Source: CAKZNE01 sp002695025 (GTDB lineage Bacteria > Bacteroidota > Bacteroidia > Flavobacteriales > Schleiferiaceae). From it: a DNA stretch of 64,000 nt. Position numbers and translations under genes: made by a program. The stretch is from the NCBI GenBank assembly GCA_913043285.1, contig CAJWML010000019.1, positions 15,925 to 79,924 of the forward strand, given 5' to 3'. This document shows, piece after piece, positions 26,465 through 34,874 of the stretch (position 1 is the first letter of the stretch; each line of letters opens with the position of its first letter). The notes below the pieces were generated by a model. That model did no database searches, was not told the DNA's origin, and saw only the letters and a program-made list of their open reading frames with translations.

Positions 26465-27186
26465 CGGGCGGCATTTTCCAGTTTACGCAAATACATCTGT
26501 ATGGTGTTTTCCAGGCCATAATATAAGGCATCTGAGATCAGCGCATGTCCTATGGAAACTTCCTGCAGGTTGGGAACCATACGAGCAAAATACTCCAGAT
26601 TATCCAGGTTCAGGTCATGACCGGCATTTACCCCCAGGCCGTATTTACCGGCAAGCTCAGCCGCCACTGTATAAGGCGCTACCGCATTTTCAGGATCCCT
26701 TTCAAAGCCCCGGGCATACTCCTCGGTATACAATTCAATACGATCAGCCCCGGTTTTCCCGGCTGCCTCGATAAAGTCCTCGTTACACTCCATAAAAAGA
26801 GACACCCTGATACCCGCCTCCTTAAAGCGGCCAACTACCTCCTTCAGTAAAACCTCATTTTCCACTGTATCCCAGCCAGCGTTGGAGGTGAGTACATCCG
26901 GGGGATCCGGCACCAGGGTAACCTGTTCCGGCTTCACTTCCAACACCAGGTCTATAAAATCTTCTGAAGGATAGCCTTCAATATTGAACTCGGTGTTCAG
27001 CCGGGGTCTTATATCCCGCACATCCTGGTAACGGATATGGCGCTCGTCCGGCCTGGGGTGTACGGTTATTCCTTCGGCTCCGAATTTTTCACAGTTCAGG
27101 GCAGCTTCCAGCACGTTGGGAACGGAACCTCCCCGGGCATTCCGGAGAGTGGCTATTTTATTGATATTTACACTAAGTCGGGTCAC
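26461..27186 (-). CDS. pdxJ: Pyridoxine 5'-phosphate synthase
   Basis: The enzyme condenses 1-deoxy-xylulose 5-phosphate with aminoacetone 3-phosphate in the DXP-dependent vitamin B6 pathway. I place the start at a GTG giving TRLSVNINKIATLRNARGG, 241 residues, the normal family length. The frame stays open upstream but has no family similarity there. A perfect TATCTTTG promoter element 30 bases upstream of this GTG supports the choice. Conserved segments include GITVHPRPDERHI, EFNIEGYPS, VTLVPD, GVNAGHDLN and the phosphate-loop EVSIGHALI. It heads the pdxJ-ldcA-yraN operon and is divergent from the CBS gene. Confidence 0.94.
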   Translation of the reverse strand: MTRLSVNINKIATLRNARGGSVPNVLEAALNCEKFGAEGITVHPRPDERHIRYQDVRDIRPRLNTEFNIEGYPSEDFIDLVLEVKPEQVTLVPDPPDVLTSNAGWDTVENEVLLKEVVGRFKEAGIRVSLFMECNEDFIEAAGKTGADRIELYTEEYARGFERDPENAVAPYTVAAELAGKYGLGVNAGHDLNLDNLEYFARMVPNLQEVSIGHALISDALYYGLENTIQMYLRKLENAAR

Positions 27187-27215
27187 TGAATTTACGTTTA
27201 ATGAGGCAATTGAAG

Positions 27216-27223
27216 CAAAGATA
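27216..27223 (-). promoter_or_regulatory. TAnnTTTG -7 promoter element for the pdxJ operon
   Basis: TATCTTTG on the minus strand, 30 bases upstream of the chosen GTG start and inside the spurious upstream extension of the frame. Exact consensus match. Confidence 0.55.
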
Positions 27224-27230
27224 AAAACCT

Positions 27231-27238
27231 TAAGTTTG
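27231..27238 (+). promoter_or_regulatory. TAnnTTTG -7 promoter element for the CBS-nadK genes
   Basis: TAAGTTTG on the plus strand ends 9 bases before the ATG, so the transcript would be leaderless or nearly so. Only 7 bases separate it from the opposite-facing pdxJ element. Confidence 0.5.
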
Positions 27239-27247
27239 CTTTTACCT

Positions 27248-27913
27248 ATGAACGTTGCAAAACACCTTTTAAACGACATAAAGCCGCTGCAATCTTCAGA
27301 ACGGGTGCGGGATATCCTGGACCTGATGGAGGAGCTGAAATTTACCCACCTGCCGGTTATTGAAGAATCCCATCACTACCTTGGCCTTATAGACGAGGAC
27401 GACTTGCTGGAGCTTGAGGACGATACGCAGCGCCTGCAATCGTATCACAGACTGCTCAAACCCTACTCCGTACCGTTGGAAGCCGATATTTTCAAGGCTG
27501 TGCAAATGATCGGTGCCGGACAACTAAGCATGTTACCGGTAGTGGATAAAGAAGGTAATTACAAGGGCTACATCTGCACCCGTGAATTGTTACAGGAAAT
27601 AGGCCGGCAACCCACTTTTACCGAGAGTGGAAGTACATTGGTTTTGGAGATTCCCTCCAGGGATTACCAGATGTCGCAGGTAGCCCACATCGTAGAGAGT
27701 GAAGATGCACGCATCCTCGGCTTCTTTATTGATAATTCTGAAGAGCTGGACCATATTGAGATCAACCTTAAGATCAACCAGCAGGACATTACCCGTATCC
27801 TGAAATCACTGGAACGGTATAATTATAAGATTAAGGAAGTACACCATACCAGCCTTTTTGACGACACCCTGGATCAGCGTTACGAAGCGCTGATGAAATA
27901 CCTTAATATGTGA
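27248..27913 (+). CDS. CBS-domain protein (tandem CBS pair)
   Basis: The 221-residue protein has two CBS domains (about 5-60 and 72-125). Visible features are ILDLMEELKFTHLPVIEES with YLGLIDEDDLLEL, and VQMIGAGQLSMLPVVDKEG with YICTRELL. A C-terminal alpha/beta segment follows, containing EIPSRDYQMSQVAHIVESE, which looks ACT-like. CBS pairs bind adenine nucleotides and act as energy sensors. I use the ATG 44 codons inside the open frame because that segment overlaps pdxJ and its promoter. The gene is conserved next to nadK in this phylum; the spacing here is 3 bases. Confidence 0.85.
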   Translation: MNVAKHLLNDIKPLQSSERVRDILDLMEELKFTHLPVIEESHHYLGLIDEDDLLELEDDTQRLQSYHRLLKPYSVPLEADIFKAVQMIGAGQLSMLPVVDKEGNYKGYICTRELLQEIGRQPTFTESGSTLVLEIPSRDYQMSQVAHIVESEDARILGFFIDNSEELDHIEINLKINQQDITRILKSLERYNYKIKEVHHTSLFDDTLDQRYEALMKYLNM

Positions 27914-27916
27914 TTT

Positions 27917-28795
27917 ATGAAGGTAGCCGTTTTCGGAAAGCTGATCACCCTTGAATCCCGGCCCTTCATTGAGAAACTCCACCGGGACCTGCTCAATATC
28001 GGGGCGGAGATCATAGTATACAAACGGCTCAATCGTTTTATTGAAGAGCATTGCGAACTGGGGCTGAACTTCAAGGAATTTGCCTCTCACGATCAGCTGC
28101 TTGAAGCCTCACCGGACTTTCTTATTACCATGGGTGGTGATGGCACCATATTGGACGCAGTAACGCTTATCCGTGATTCCGGCATCCCCATACTGGGTAT
28201 CAATACCGGAAGACTGGGTTTTCTCTCCAACGTAAGTAAGGAAAAGATCACCGAGGCCATTCAGGCTTTAAAGGATACCAATTTCACCATTGATGAACGC
28301 ATGGTACTGGCATTGGATACCCCTGAGCTGGAACTGGAAATGCCTTTTGCGCTTAACGAAGTAACGGTAAGCCGCAAGGACACCACCGCTATGGTTACAG
28401 TACATACGTGGATCAACGATGAATACCTCAATAGCTATTGGGCGGACGGGCTGATCATTGCCACACCCACCGGAAGTACAGGGTATTCACTAAGTTGCGG
28501 GGGACCTATTATTATGCCGGGCTCGGACAGTTTTGTGATAACTCCCATTGCTCCGCACAATCTGAACGTAAGACCGGTCGTTATTCCCAACAAGTATACG
28601 ATCAAGCTGAAAGTAGAAGGACGCGAAAAGCAATTCCTGGTATCCCTGGACTCCAGGATATATGCCCTGGATTCTGGATCAGAATTGAAAGTAAGCCTTA
28701 GCACTTTCCGTATACGACTGATAAAGACAGAAATACAAAACTTTGCAGAGACATTACGAAATAAATTACTCTGGGGCCTTGACCGAAGGAATTAA
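27917..28795 (+). CDS. nadK: NAD kinase
   Basis: The 292-residue enzyme phosphorylates NAD to NADP. The GGDGT motif is in TMGGDGTILDAVTLI, followed by GINTGRLGFLSNV. The substrate-binding NEVTVSRKD and ATPTGSTGYSLSCGGP segments are also intact. The length is standard for the bacterial enzyme. It lies 3 bases downstream of the CBS gene, which may tune it through adenine-nucleotide sensing (inference). Confidence 0.96.
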   Translation: MKVAVFGKLITLESRPFIEKLHRDLLNIGAEIIVYKRLNRFIEEHCELGLNFKEFASHDQLLEASPDFLITMGGDGTILDAVTLIRDSGIPILGINTGRLGFLSNVSKEKITEAIQALKDTNFTIDERMVLALDTPELELEMPFALNEVTVSRKDTTAMVTVHTWINDEYLNSYWADGLIIATPTGSTGYSLSCGGPIIMPGSDSFVITPIAPHNLNVRPVVIPNKYTIKLKVEGREKQFLVSLDSRIYALDSGSELKVSLSTFRIRLIKTEIQNFAETLRNKLLWGLDRRN

Positions 28796-28829
28796 CAACC
28801 TTTAACCAAGGGCCTTCACGCTAAATGGT

Positions 28830-28837
28830 TATATTTG
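28830..28837 (+). promoter_or_regulatory. TAnnTTTG -7 promoter element before the porG-like gene
   Basis: TATATTTG lies 16 bases upstream of the ATG of the porG-like gene, in the 58-base gap after nadK. Exact consensus match; it probably starts the porG-uppS-bamA transcript. Confidence 0.55.
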
Positions 28838-28853
28838 CCCTCATTTTTGCGAA

Positions 28854-29675
28854 ATGAAGATCAAACTACTCATTTTCAAAATATTATTAGCCTCTCTATG
28901 GCTTCCGGCATACGGTCAGTATACCGAAGTAGGCCTGTTTGGAGGCGGAAGCAATTTTATTGGCGATGTAGGTGACTACGGTATCCACATCCCCAAAGGA
29001 TACGCTGTTGGCGGTTTTGTTCGCTATAATTTCAACGAACGCTGGGCCTTAAGGTTACAATTCAACTATGGTTATATTGCCAATGAGGACAGCTCCTCCA
29101 GCTTTGGTTACCGCCTTAACCGCAACCTGCACTTCCGTTCACATATCCTGGAAGGAAGTTTAATGGGTGAGTTCAATTTTCTGGACTTCGAACCGGGCAC
29201 CAAGCATTTCCACACCCCTTATGTGATGGGTGGTTTCGGAATTTTTAAATTCAACCCTACAGCCGTTTACCAGGGAGAGGAATACGAGCTTCAACCCCTG
29301 GGCACGGAAGGTCAGGGTACACGCGCCAACGCAAGCGGCCCCTACCCATTGGCCTCTACCTTTTTTGTATTTGGTCTGGGCTACAAATTCTCAATCGGTG
29401 AATTCACCTCTATAGCTATTGAAAGTAATTTCAGAAGCACCCGCACGGATTACCTGGATGACGTTAGTGGATATTATGCAGACCCGGAGATCATAGAAGA
29501 GGAAAACGGGCCCGTTGCAGCAGCACTCTCTGACCGTAGTATATTGGGTGGGGATAAGGAAAACCTGCTTAGAGGTAATCCTCAGAATAATGACTGGTAT
29601 ATATTCACCGGTATCACCCTTCAGTTCAAGTTTGGGGAACTGTATGAGAAATGCGCAAGCTTTGTGGGAAGATGA
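28854..29675 (+). CDS. porG: DUF6089/PorG-like outer-membrane beta-barrel protein
   Basis: The 273-residue protein has a signal peptide (to about PAYGQ). Barrel strands start YTEVGLFGGGSNFIGDVG, a pattern typical of DUF6089 proteins, and it ends ITLQFKFGEL plus a short tail. In Porphyromonas gingivalis the gene immediately before uppS and bamA is porG, whose product anchors the PorK/PorN ring of the T9SS. The identical position here and the T9SS cargo in this window support the assignment, which is otherwise from fold and context. Its stop overlaps the uppS ATG (ATGA). Confidence 0.72.
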   Translation: MKIKLLIFKILLASLWLPAYGQYTEVGLFGGGSNFIGDVGDYGIHIPKGYAVGGFVRYNFNERWALRLQFNYGYIANEDSSSSFGYRLNRNLHFRSHILEGSLMGEFNFLDFEPGTKHFHTPYVMGGFGIFKFNPTAVYQGEEYELQPLGTEGQGTRANASGPYPLASTFFVFGLGYKFSIGEFTSIAIESNFRSTRTDYLDDVSGYYADPEIIEEENGPVAAALSDRSILGGDKENLLRGNPQNNDWYIFTGITLQFKFGELYEKCASFVGR

Positions 29676-30415
29676 GCCTGAAGGAAGAAATCAAACACAA
29701 CCCCCTACCTCAACACGTTGCTATAATTATGGATGGCAACGGCCGCTGGGCCAAGAAAAAAGGTTTCCTGCGTGCCATAGGCCATGAAAACGGTGTGGAC
29801 GCCTTGCGTAATATTGCTACCGCTTCTGCAGAAGTGGGTATAAAATACCTCACGGTATACGCTTTTTCCAGTGAAAACTGGAACCGTCCCCGCGCAGAGG
29901 TCAATGCCCTGATGGCCCTTTTGGTCTCCAGCCTTCGCAAAGAGCTCAAGACCTTAACCAAGAATAATATCAGCCTGAATACTATCGGCAAGACTGATTC
30001 ACTACCGCTAAAGTGCCAGCGGGAACTGCAGGAAGTGATCGAAAAAACCAGCAAACTGGATCACATGACCCTTACCCTGGCCTTGAGCTATGGCAGCAGG
30101 GAGGAAATAACAGAAGCCACGCGCACGCTGGCCCGTGATGTGAAAGCTGGTAAGCTGGATCCTGAGGATATAAGCGAAGAACATATTAGCCATAACCTTT
30201 TTACCCGGGGCCTTCCAGACCCTGATCTGCTGATACGCACTAGCGGTGAGTACCGGATAAGCAACTATATGCTTTGGCAGATCGCCTACTCGGAATTGTA
30301 TTTTACCGACAAGCTTTGGCCTGATTTCGGGGCTGAAGATCTATTTAAGGCCATCCTGGATTACCAGAGAAGAGAGAGAAGATTTGGTAAAATCAGTGAG
30401 CAATTAAATTCCTGA
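29672..30415 (+). CDS. uppS: Isoprenyl transferase (undecaprenyl diphosphate synthase)
   Basis: The 247-residue cis-prenyltransferase makes the lipid carrier for peptidoglycan and O-antigen synthesis. Conserved motifs are HVAIIMDGNGRWAKKKG (with the catalytic Asp), FSSENWNRP, SYGSREEI and LIRTSGEYRISNYMLWQ. I start it at the ATG that overlaps the preceding TGA by 4 bases rather than 7 codons upstream inside the porG-like gene. It lies immediately before bamA, a phylum-wide arrangement that links lipid carrier supply with outer-membrane assembly. Confidence 0.95.
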   Translation: MSLKEEIKHNPLPQHVAIIMDGNGRWAKKKGFLRAIGHENGVDALRNIATASAEVGIKYLTVYAFSSENWNRPRAEVNALMALLVSSLRKELKTLTKNNISLNTIGKTDSLPLKCQRELQEVIEKTSKLDHMTLTLALSYGSREEITEATRTLARDVKAGKLDPEDISEEHISHNLFTRGLPDPDLLIRTSGEYRISNYMLWQIAYSELYFTDKLWPDFGAEDLFKAILDYQRRERRFGKISEQLNS

Positions 30416-30422
30416 ACCAATA

Positions 30423-32921
30423 ATGCGAAGAGTACTGTTGTGCCTGAGTGCACTTTTTATATTTTCCCTATCCCATGCGCAGATCTCCACTACCAAAAGC
30501 CTTCAGCAACTGGCTTTGGAAGGAGGCGGAACGTATGAGATAGGCGGTATTACCATTACCGGTTCAGACAACCTGGACCACCAGGTTATTCTTTTGATTT
30601 CAGGTTTAAAAGTGGGGCAAAAGATAGAACTGCCTGGGGAAGAAACTACACGCGCCATCAAGAACCTCTGGAACCAGCGTCTCTTTGACGATATTGGCAT
30701 TTTCATTACCGAGATCAAAGGCAATGTGGCTTTCCTGGAAATCCGCCTGAAGGAGTTGCCCAAGCTCAGTAAGTACTATATCAAAGGTATCCGCAAGTCC
30801 AAACAAGACAACCTTCGGGAAGAGATCAACCTCTCCAGTGGTACCATCGTAACCGAAAACCTCATCGTAAACACGGAGAACATTGCCCGTGAATACTTTG
30901 TGGAAAAGGGATATCTCAATGCCGAAGTGGACGTGGTGAAACGTATTGATACCACCTCCAACAATGCGGTTATCCTGGGGGTAATTGTAGACCGTGGCGA
31001 AAAGGTAAAGATCAAGGAAATAGAGTTTGAGGGCAATGAAAACCTCTCTGACCGCAAGCTGCGCAAGGCCATGAAGGAAACCAAGCGCAAACGCATCTGG
31101 AACATCTTCAAATCCTCCAAGTTCATTCGTGATGATTACGAGGAAGACAAGCACAAGATCATTGAAAAGTACAACCAGAATGGTTACCGTGATGCCCGCA
31201 TCGTGCATGACACCATCTATAAGATCAAGGATGATCGGATAGAAATTGACATGACCATTGAAGAGGGCCATAAGTATTACTTCCGGGATATAACCTGGCT
31301 GGGGAATACCAAGTACAGCAATGAAACCCTTTCCAAGATCCTCAACATTCAGAAAGGTGATGTGTACGATGCGGCCTACCTGCAGGAAAGATTATTCCTG
31401 GACCCTCAGGGTGGTGATGTAAGCTCGCTTTACCTGGACAATGGGTACCTCTTCTTTGACCTCAACCCGGTGGAAGTACTGGTGGAAAATGATTCCATTG
31501 ACATTGAAATGCGGATACGCGAAGGCCGTCAGGCTACTATTAGCAAGGTTACCGTGGTGGGTAATGACCGTACCAATGATCACGTTATCATGCGCGAATT
31601 GCGCACCAAGCCGGGAGAGCTTTTCCGCAGATCAGACATCCAGCGTAGTATGCGTGAACTGCAGCAGCTTGGGTATTTTGAGCCTACCGAACTGAACGTA
31701 AACCCGAGGCCCAATGCCGAAACCGGAACGGTGGATATTGAATATTCTGTAGTAGAACGTTCTACCAGTCAGCTGGAATTACAGGGTGGTTACGGTGCCG
31801 GACGCATTGTTGGTACACTGGGCCTGAACTTCAATAACTTCTCCGCCCGTAACATATTCAACAAAAGAGCCTGGAAACCGCTACCTTCCGGTGACGGACA
31901 AACCATCAACCTGAGAGCCCAGAGCAACGGCTTGTTCTACCAGTCGTACAGCGCCTCCTTTACCGAGCCCTGGCTGGGCGGTAAAAAACCGAACTCATTA
32001 ACTGTTTCACTATACCACAATATCCAGAACCTGAACGGGCGCTCCAAGGACGATCCTTTAAGACAATCCCTTACCATTACCGGGGTTACCGTAGGATTGG
32101 GACAACGCCTCAAGTGGCCGGATGATTATTTTACCCTGTACAATGCGGTGGACTACCAGGTATATAACCTCCGGAGATACCCGCTGGCCGGGATACAGTT
32201 TACCGAGGGCCAGGTACACAACCTGGCGTTGCGCTCCACCTTTGGACGTAATAGCACCGATTATCCGATCTACCCGCGCAGGGGTTCCCTTTTTAATGTT
32301 ACAGTAGAGGCTACACCTCCTTATTCTTTGCTCAACGGACGCGACTACAGCTCACTGAGCGATCCCGAGAAATACGAATTGCTGGAATACTACAAACTGA
32401 AAGTGAACAGCAGCTGGTTTACCGAAATATTCAATAAGGCGGTGATTAAAACGGCCGGGGAGTTCGGTTACCTGGGAGCTTATAATGATGACGTGGGCCT
32501 TCCTCCCTTTGAGCGTTTTTACGTAGGTGGTGACGGTTTACAGAACTTTGTACTGGATGGCCGTGAGATCATCGGCTTGAGAGGTTACCCCAACAACCAG
32601 ATCGTTCCCAACGGGGGCGGTTCTTCCAACCTGGGGGGAGCACTCTACAATAAGTTTACTTTAGAATTGCGTTACCTTATCACTGAAAACCCTAGTGCCC
32701 AGATATTTATGCTTTCATTCCTGGAAGCCGGTAACAACTATGATACTTTCGAGAACTATCAGCCGTTTAGATTAAAACGATCGGCTGGTGCCGGGGTGCG
32801 TATTTTTATGCCCATGTTCGGACTTCTGGGAATTGACTTTGGTTACGGATTTGACGCCATTCCCGGGCAGCTCCAACCCTCTGGGTGGAACACGCACTTC
32901 ATAATTGGCCAGCAATTTTAA
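30423..32921 (+). CDS. bamA: Outer-membrane protein assembly factor BamA
   Basis: The 832-residue protein has a signal peptide (to about SHAQ) and an N-terminal series of POTRA domains to about residue 430. A POTRA-type hallmark is KIKEIEFEGNENLSDRKLRK. The C-terminal 16-strand Omp85 barrel starts near LELQGGYGAGRIVG. The loop 6 motif appears as IIGLRGYPN (the RGY variant of VRGF). The last residue is Phe. It inserts beta-barrel proteins, including the TonB receptor and PorV-like proteins in this window. It follows uppS by 7 bases and precedes two ompH genes. Confidence 0.95.
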   Translation: MRRVLLCLSALFIFSLSHAQISTTKSLQQLALEGGGTYEIGGITITGSDNLDHQVILLISGLKVGQKIELPGEETTRAIKNLWNQRLFDDIGIFITEIKGNVAFLEIRLKELPKLSKYYIKGIRKSKQDNLREEINLSSGTIVTENLIVNTENIAREYFVEKGYLNAEVDVVKRIDTTSNNAVILGVIVDRGEKVKIKEIEFEGNENLSDRKLRKAMKETKRKRIWNIFKSSKFIRDDYEEDKHKIIEKYNQNGYRDARIVHDTIYKIKDDRIEIDMTIEEGHKYYFRDITWLGNTKYSNETLSKILNIQKGDVYDAAYLQERLFLDPQGGDVSSLYLDNGYLFFDLNPVEVLVENDSIDIEMRIREGRQATISKVTVVGNDRTNDHVIMRELRTKPGELFRRSDIQRSMRELQQLGYFEPTELNVNPRPNAETGTVDIEYSVVERSTSQLELQGGYGAGRIVGTLGLNFNNFSARNIFNKRAWKPLPSGDGQTINLRAQSNGLFYQSYSASFTEPWLGGKKPNSLTVSLYHNIQNLNGRSKDDPLRQSLTITGVTVGLGQRLKWPDDYFTLYNAVDYQVYNLRRYPLAGIQFTEGQVHNLALRSTFGRNSTDYPIYPRRGSLFNVTVEATPPYSLLNGRDYSSLSDPEKYELLEYYKLKVNSSWFTEIFNKAVIKTAGEFGYLGAYNDDVGLPPFERFYVGGDGLQNFVLDGREIIGLRGYPNNQIVPNGGGSSNLGGALYNKFTLELRYLITENPSAQIFMLSFLEAGNNYDTFENYQPFRLKRSAGAGVRIFMPMFGLLGIDFGYGFDAIPGQLQPSGWNTHFIIGQQF

Positions 32922-32943
32922 TTTAATTAATTTCGCCCGGCTT

Positions 32944-33450
32944 ATGAGGAATTTACTCATTTTACTAATTGGTCTGGTTTTTGGAACTCAGGGTTTTGCA
33001 CAGCGTTTTGCTATAGTAGACAGTGAGTTGATCCTTACCAAAATGCCTGAACATAAACAGGCTCAAAACCAACTGGATCAATTGTCACAACGTTGGCAAG
33101 GAGAAGTGGAAGCACTTCAGTCAGAAGTAGCTGCTTTACAAAAAGCCTACAATGCTGAAAAAGTTCTTTTAACAGAGGAAATGCAACAGGAACGCCTGGA
33201 TGCCATTAAGGTAAAGGAACAGGAAGTTAAAGACCTGCAACATAAGTACTTTGGCCCTACCGGTGAAATTTTCAAAAAGCGCCAGGAACTGATCCGTCCT
33301 ATACAGGATCAGATCTACAACGCGGTACAGGAAGTGGCCCGCAGGCGTAAACTGGACGTTGTGTTTGACAAGAGTAGTGACCTGATTACCCTTTACAGTA
33401 ACCAGCAGGTAGACATCAGCGATGAGGTGCTGGAAAAATTAGGTTACTGA
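32944..33450 (+). CDS. OmpH/Skp-family periplasmic chaperone (first copy)
   Basis: The 168-residue protein has a signal peptide (RNLLILLIGLVFGTQGFAQ) and a long helical arm pattern (QNQLDQLSQRWQGEVEALQ; EVKDLQHKYFGPTGEIFKK), as in the trimeric tentacled chaperone Skp. It escorts unfolded outer-membrane proteins to BamA. I use the ATG that gives the signal peptide; the open frame extends 13 codons further into the bamA 3' end. The C-terminus (VVFDKSSDLITLYSN) matches the family. Confidence 0.9.
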   Translation: MRNLLILLIGLVFGTQGFAQRFAIVDSELILTKMPEHKQAQNQLDQLSQRWQGEVEALQSEVAALQKAYNAEKVLLTEEMQQERLDAIKVKEQEVKDLQHKYFGPTGEIFKKRQELIRPIQDQIYNAVQEVARRRKLDVVFDKSSDLITLYSNQQVDISDEVLEKLGY

Positions 33451-33477
33451 TTAAATTAAAATTGAAATAACAGTACG

Positions 33478-33996
33478 ATGAAAAAACAATTAGCGATTTT
33501 GGTATTAGCCCTGGGGTTAATGACAAGTTTCAGTGCCGTGGCCCAACAAAAGATCGGTCATATCAATGCAGACGAGTTATTACAGATGATGCCGGAAACC
33601 AAAACTGCACAGCAGCAACTGGAAACCTATGGACGCCAGCTTGAAAAAGATCTCAAGGATATGGAAACCGAGCTACAGACCAAGGTTCAAAGCTTCCGCG
33701 AAAACCAAAAAGTGATGACTGAACTGGCCCGCGAAAATAAATCGCGTGAGATACAGGAATTGCAACTTCGCATACAGGAGTACAGCCAAAAGGCCCAGGA
33801 AGACCTTCAGCAAAAGCAGGTGGAATTACTTACTCCCATCATTGAAAAAGCTACCAATGCCGTTCAGGACGTGGCCAAGGAAAACGGTTTCACTTACATC
33901 CTGGACAGCTCACCCAGCAAAGCTGTAGTAATATTTGCAGCCGATAAAAGCGAGGACCTTATGCCTAAGGTAAAAGCTAAACTGGCCATCCAGTAA
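33478..33996 (+). CDS. OmpH/Skp-family periplasmic chaperone (second copy)
   Basis: The 172-residue paralogue of the preceding gene has a signal peptide (to about AVAQQ), then KIGHINADELLQMMPETKTAQQ and a long coiled-coil-like helix. The end, YILDSSPSKAVVIFAADK, corresponds to the beta core of Skp. It starts 27 bases after the first copy, so both are co-transcribed with bamA. Tandem ompH copies are normal in this phylum and may serve different client sets. A strong terminator follows. Confidence 0.92.
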   Translation: MKKQLAILVLALGLMTSFSAVAQQKIGHINADELLQMMPETKTAQQQLETYGRQLEKDLKDMETELQTKVQSFRENQKVMTELARENKSREIQELQLRIQEYSQKAQEDLQQKQVELLTPIIEKATNAVQDVAKENGFTYILDSSPSKAVVIFAADKSEDLMPKVKAKLAIQ

Positions 33997-34030
33997 TAAC
34001 CGCTACACGCATTTAAAGAGTATATTAGTG

Positions 34031-34062
34031 CCGCTGTTCCTTCAATGGAGCAGCGGTTTTTT
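34031..34062 (+). terminator. Rho-independent terminator after the bamA-ompH-ompH unit
   Basis: A 10-bp stem (CCGCTGTTCC with GGAGCAGCGG, one G-T pair, 6-base loop) followed by six T. It ends the chaperone unit 35 bases after the stop codon, so murI must be transcribed by read-through or its own promoter. Confidence 0.85.
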
Positions 34063-34073
34063 ATTTCCAGACC

Positions 34074-34874
34074 ATGACCAACAGACCCATAGGTATTTTT
34101 GACAGTGGGGTAGGCGGACTCACTGTTGCAGCCGCTATCAAAAAACATCTTCCGGATGAATCTTTCATCTATTTCGGTGATACCCGTCACACACCCTATG
34201 GTGATAAATCAAGGGATACCGTACAAACTTACTCGCGCGAAATAACCGAGTTTCTCCTGAGCCAGGATTGCAAAGCCATTGTGATAGCCTGTAATACTGC
34301 TTCGGCACTGGCTTATCAGAAACTGGTAAAGAAATTCCCGGATGTTCCTATTATCAATGTGGTGGATCCCGTGGTAAACTACGTAGCCGAGCATGCCAAA
34401 GGCAAAGTGGGGATTATAGCCACCCGAGCCACTACCCAGTCCGGGATCTACAAGAAAAGCCTGCTGGCCAAAAAACCTAAACTCCAGGTAGTTTCAGCCG
34501 CAACTCCTCTTTTGGTAGGTATTGCCGAAGAAGACTTTACCCATACGGACATTAGTCGTGGTGCCATTAAAGCCTATCTCAACAATGATGACTTCAGTAA
34601 GCTTTCCCTGCTCATATTAGGATGTACCCACTTTCCTTTATTCCAAACGGAGATCGAGAGTTTTTATGAAGGTAAAACGGAGGTTGTAGACTCTCCGGAG
34701 CTGGTGGCCCATCACCTTAAATCGGTATTGGTAGAACACAAAATCCTTAATGAGAAAGAGAGAGAAAAGGCTTCGTACCGCTTTTATGTATCGGAAAAAA
34801 CCAAGGCTTTTTCACGCATTGCCCGTAATTTTTTTGGGGAGAATATTACCCTTACTGAAAAGGTACTTTCCTGA
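34074..34874 (+). CDS. murI: Glutamate racemase
   Basis: The 266-residue enzyme makes D-glutamate for peptidoglycan. Family motifs are GIFDSGVGGLTVAAA at the N-terminus, YFGDTRHTPYGDKS, IACNTASALA and LILGCTHFPLF. The two catalytic cysteines sit in ACNT and GCTH. Its position after ompH genes is conserved in Bacteroidota. The stop codon abuts the convergent alpha/beta hydrolase gene. Confidence 0.95.
   Translation: MTNRPIGIFDSGVGGLTVAAAIKKHLPDESFIYFGDTRHTPYGDKSRDTVQTYSREITEFLLSQDCKAIVIACNTASALAYQKLVKKFPDVPIINVVDPVVNYVAEHAKGKVGIIATRATTQSGIYKKSLLAKKPKLQVVSAATPLLVGIAEEDFTHTDISRGAIKAYLNNDDFSKLSLLILGCTHFPLFQTEIESFYEGKTEVVDSPELVAHHLKSVLVEHKILNEKEREKASYRFYVSEKTKAFSRIARNFFGENITLTEKVLS

Noticed and set aside
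27187..27247. PLP-type riboswitch upstream of pdxJ
   Set aside because: The leader is only about 30 bases and shows no structured element.
26461..27279. Longer pdxJ version with 31 extra N-terminal residues
   Set aside because: The extra part has no family similarity and covers the promoter element; the GTG start gives the normal length.
32905..32943. Upstream extension of the first ompH gene
   Set aside because: It overlaps the bamA 3' end and would place a non-signal segment before the signal peptide.
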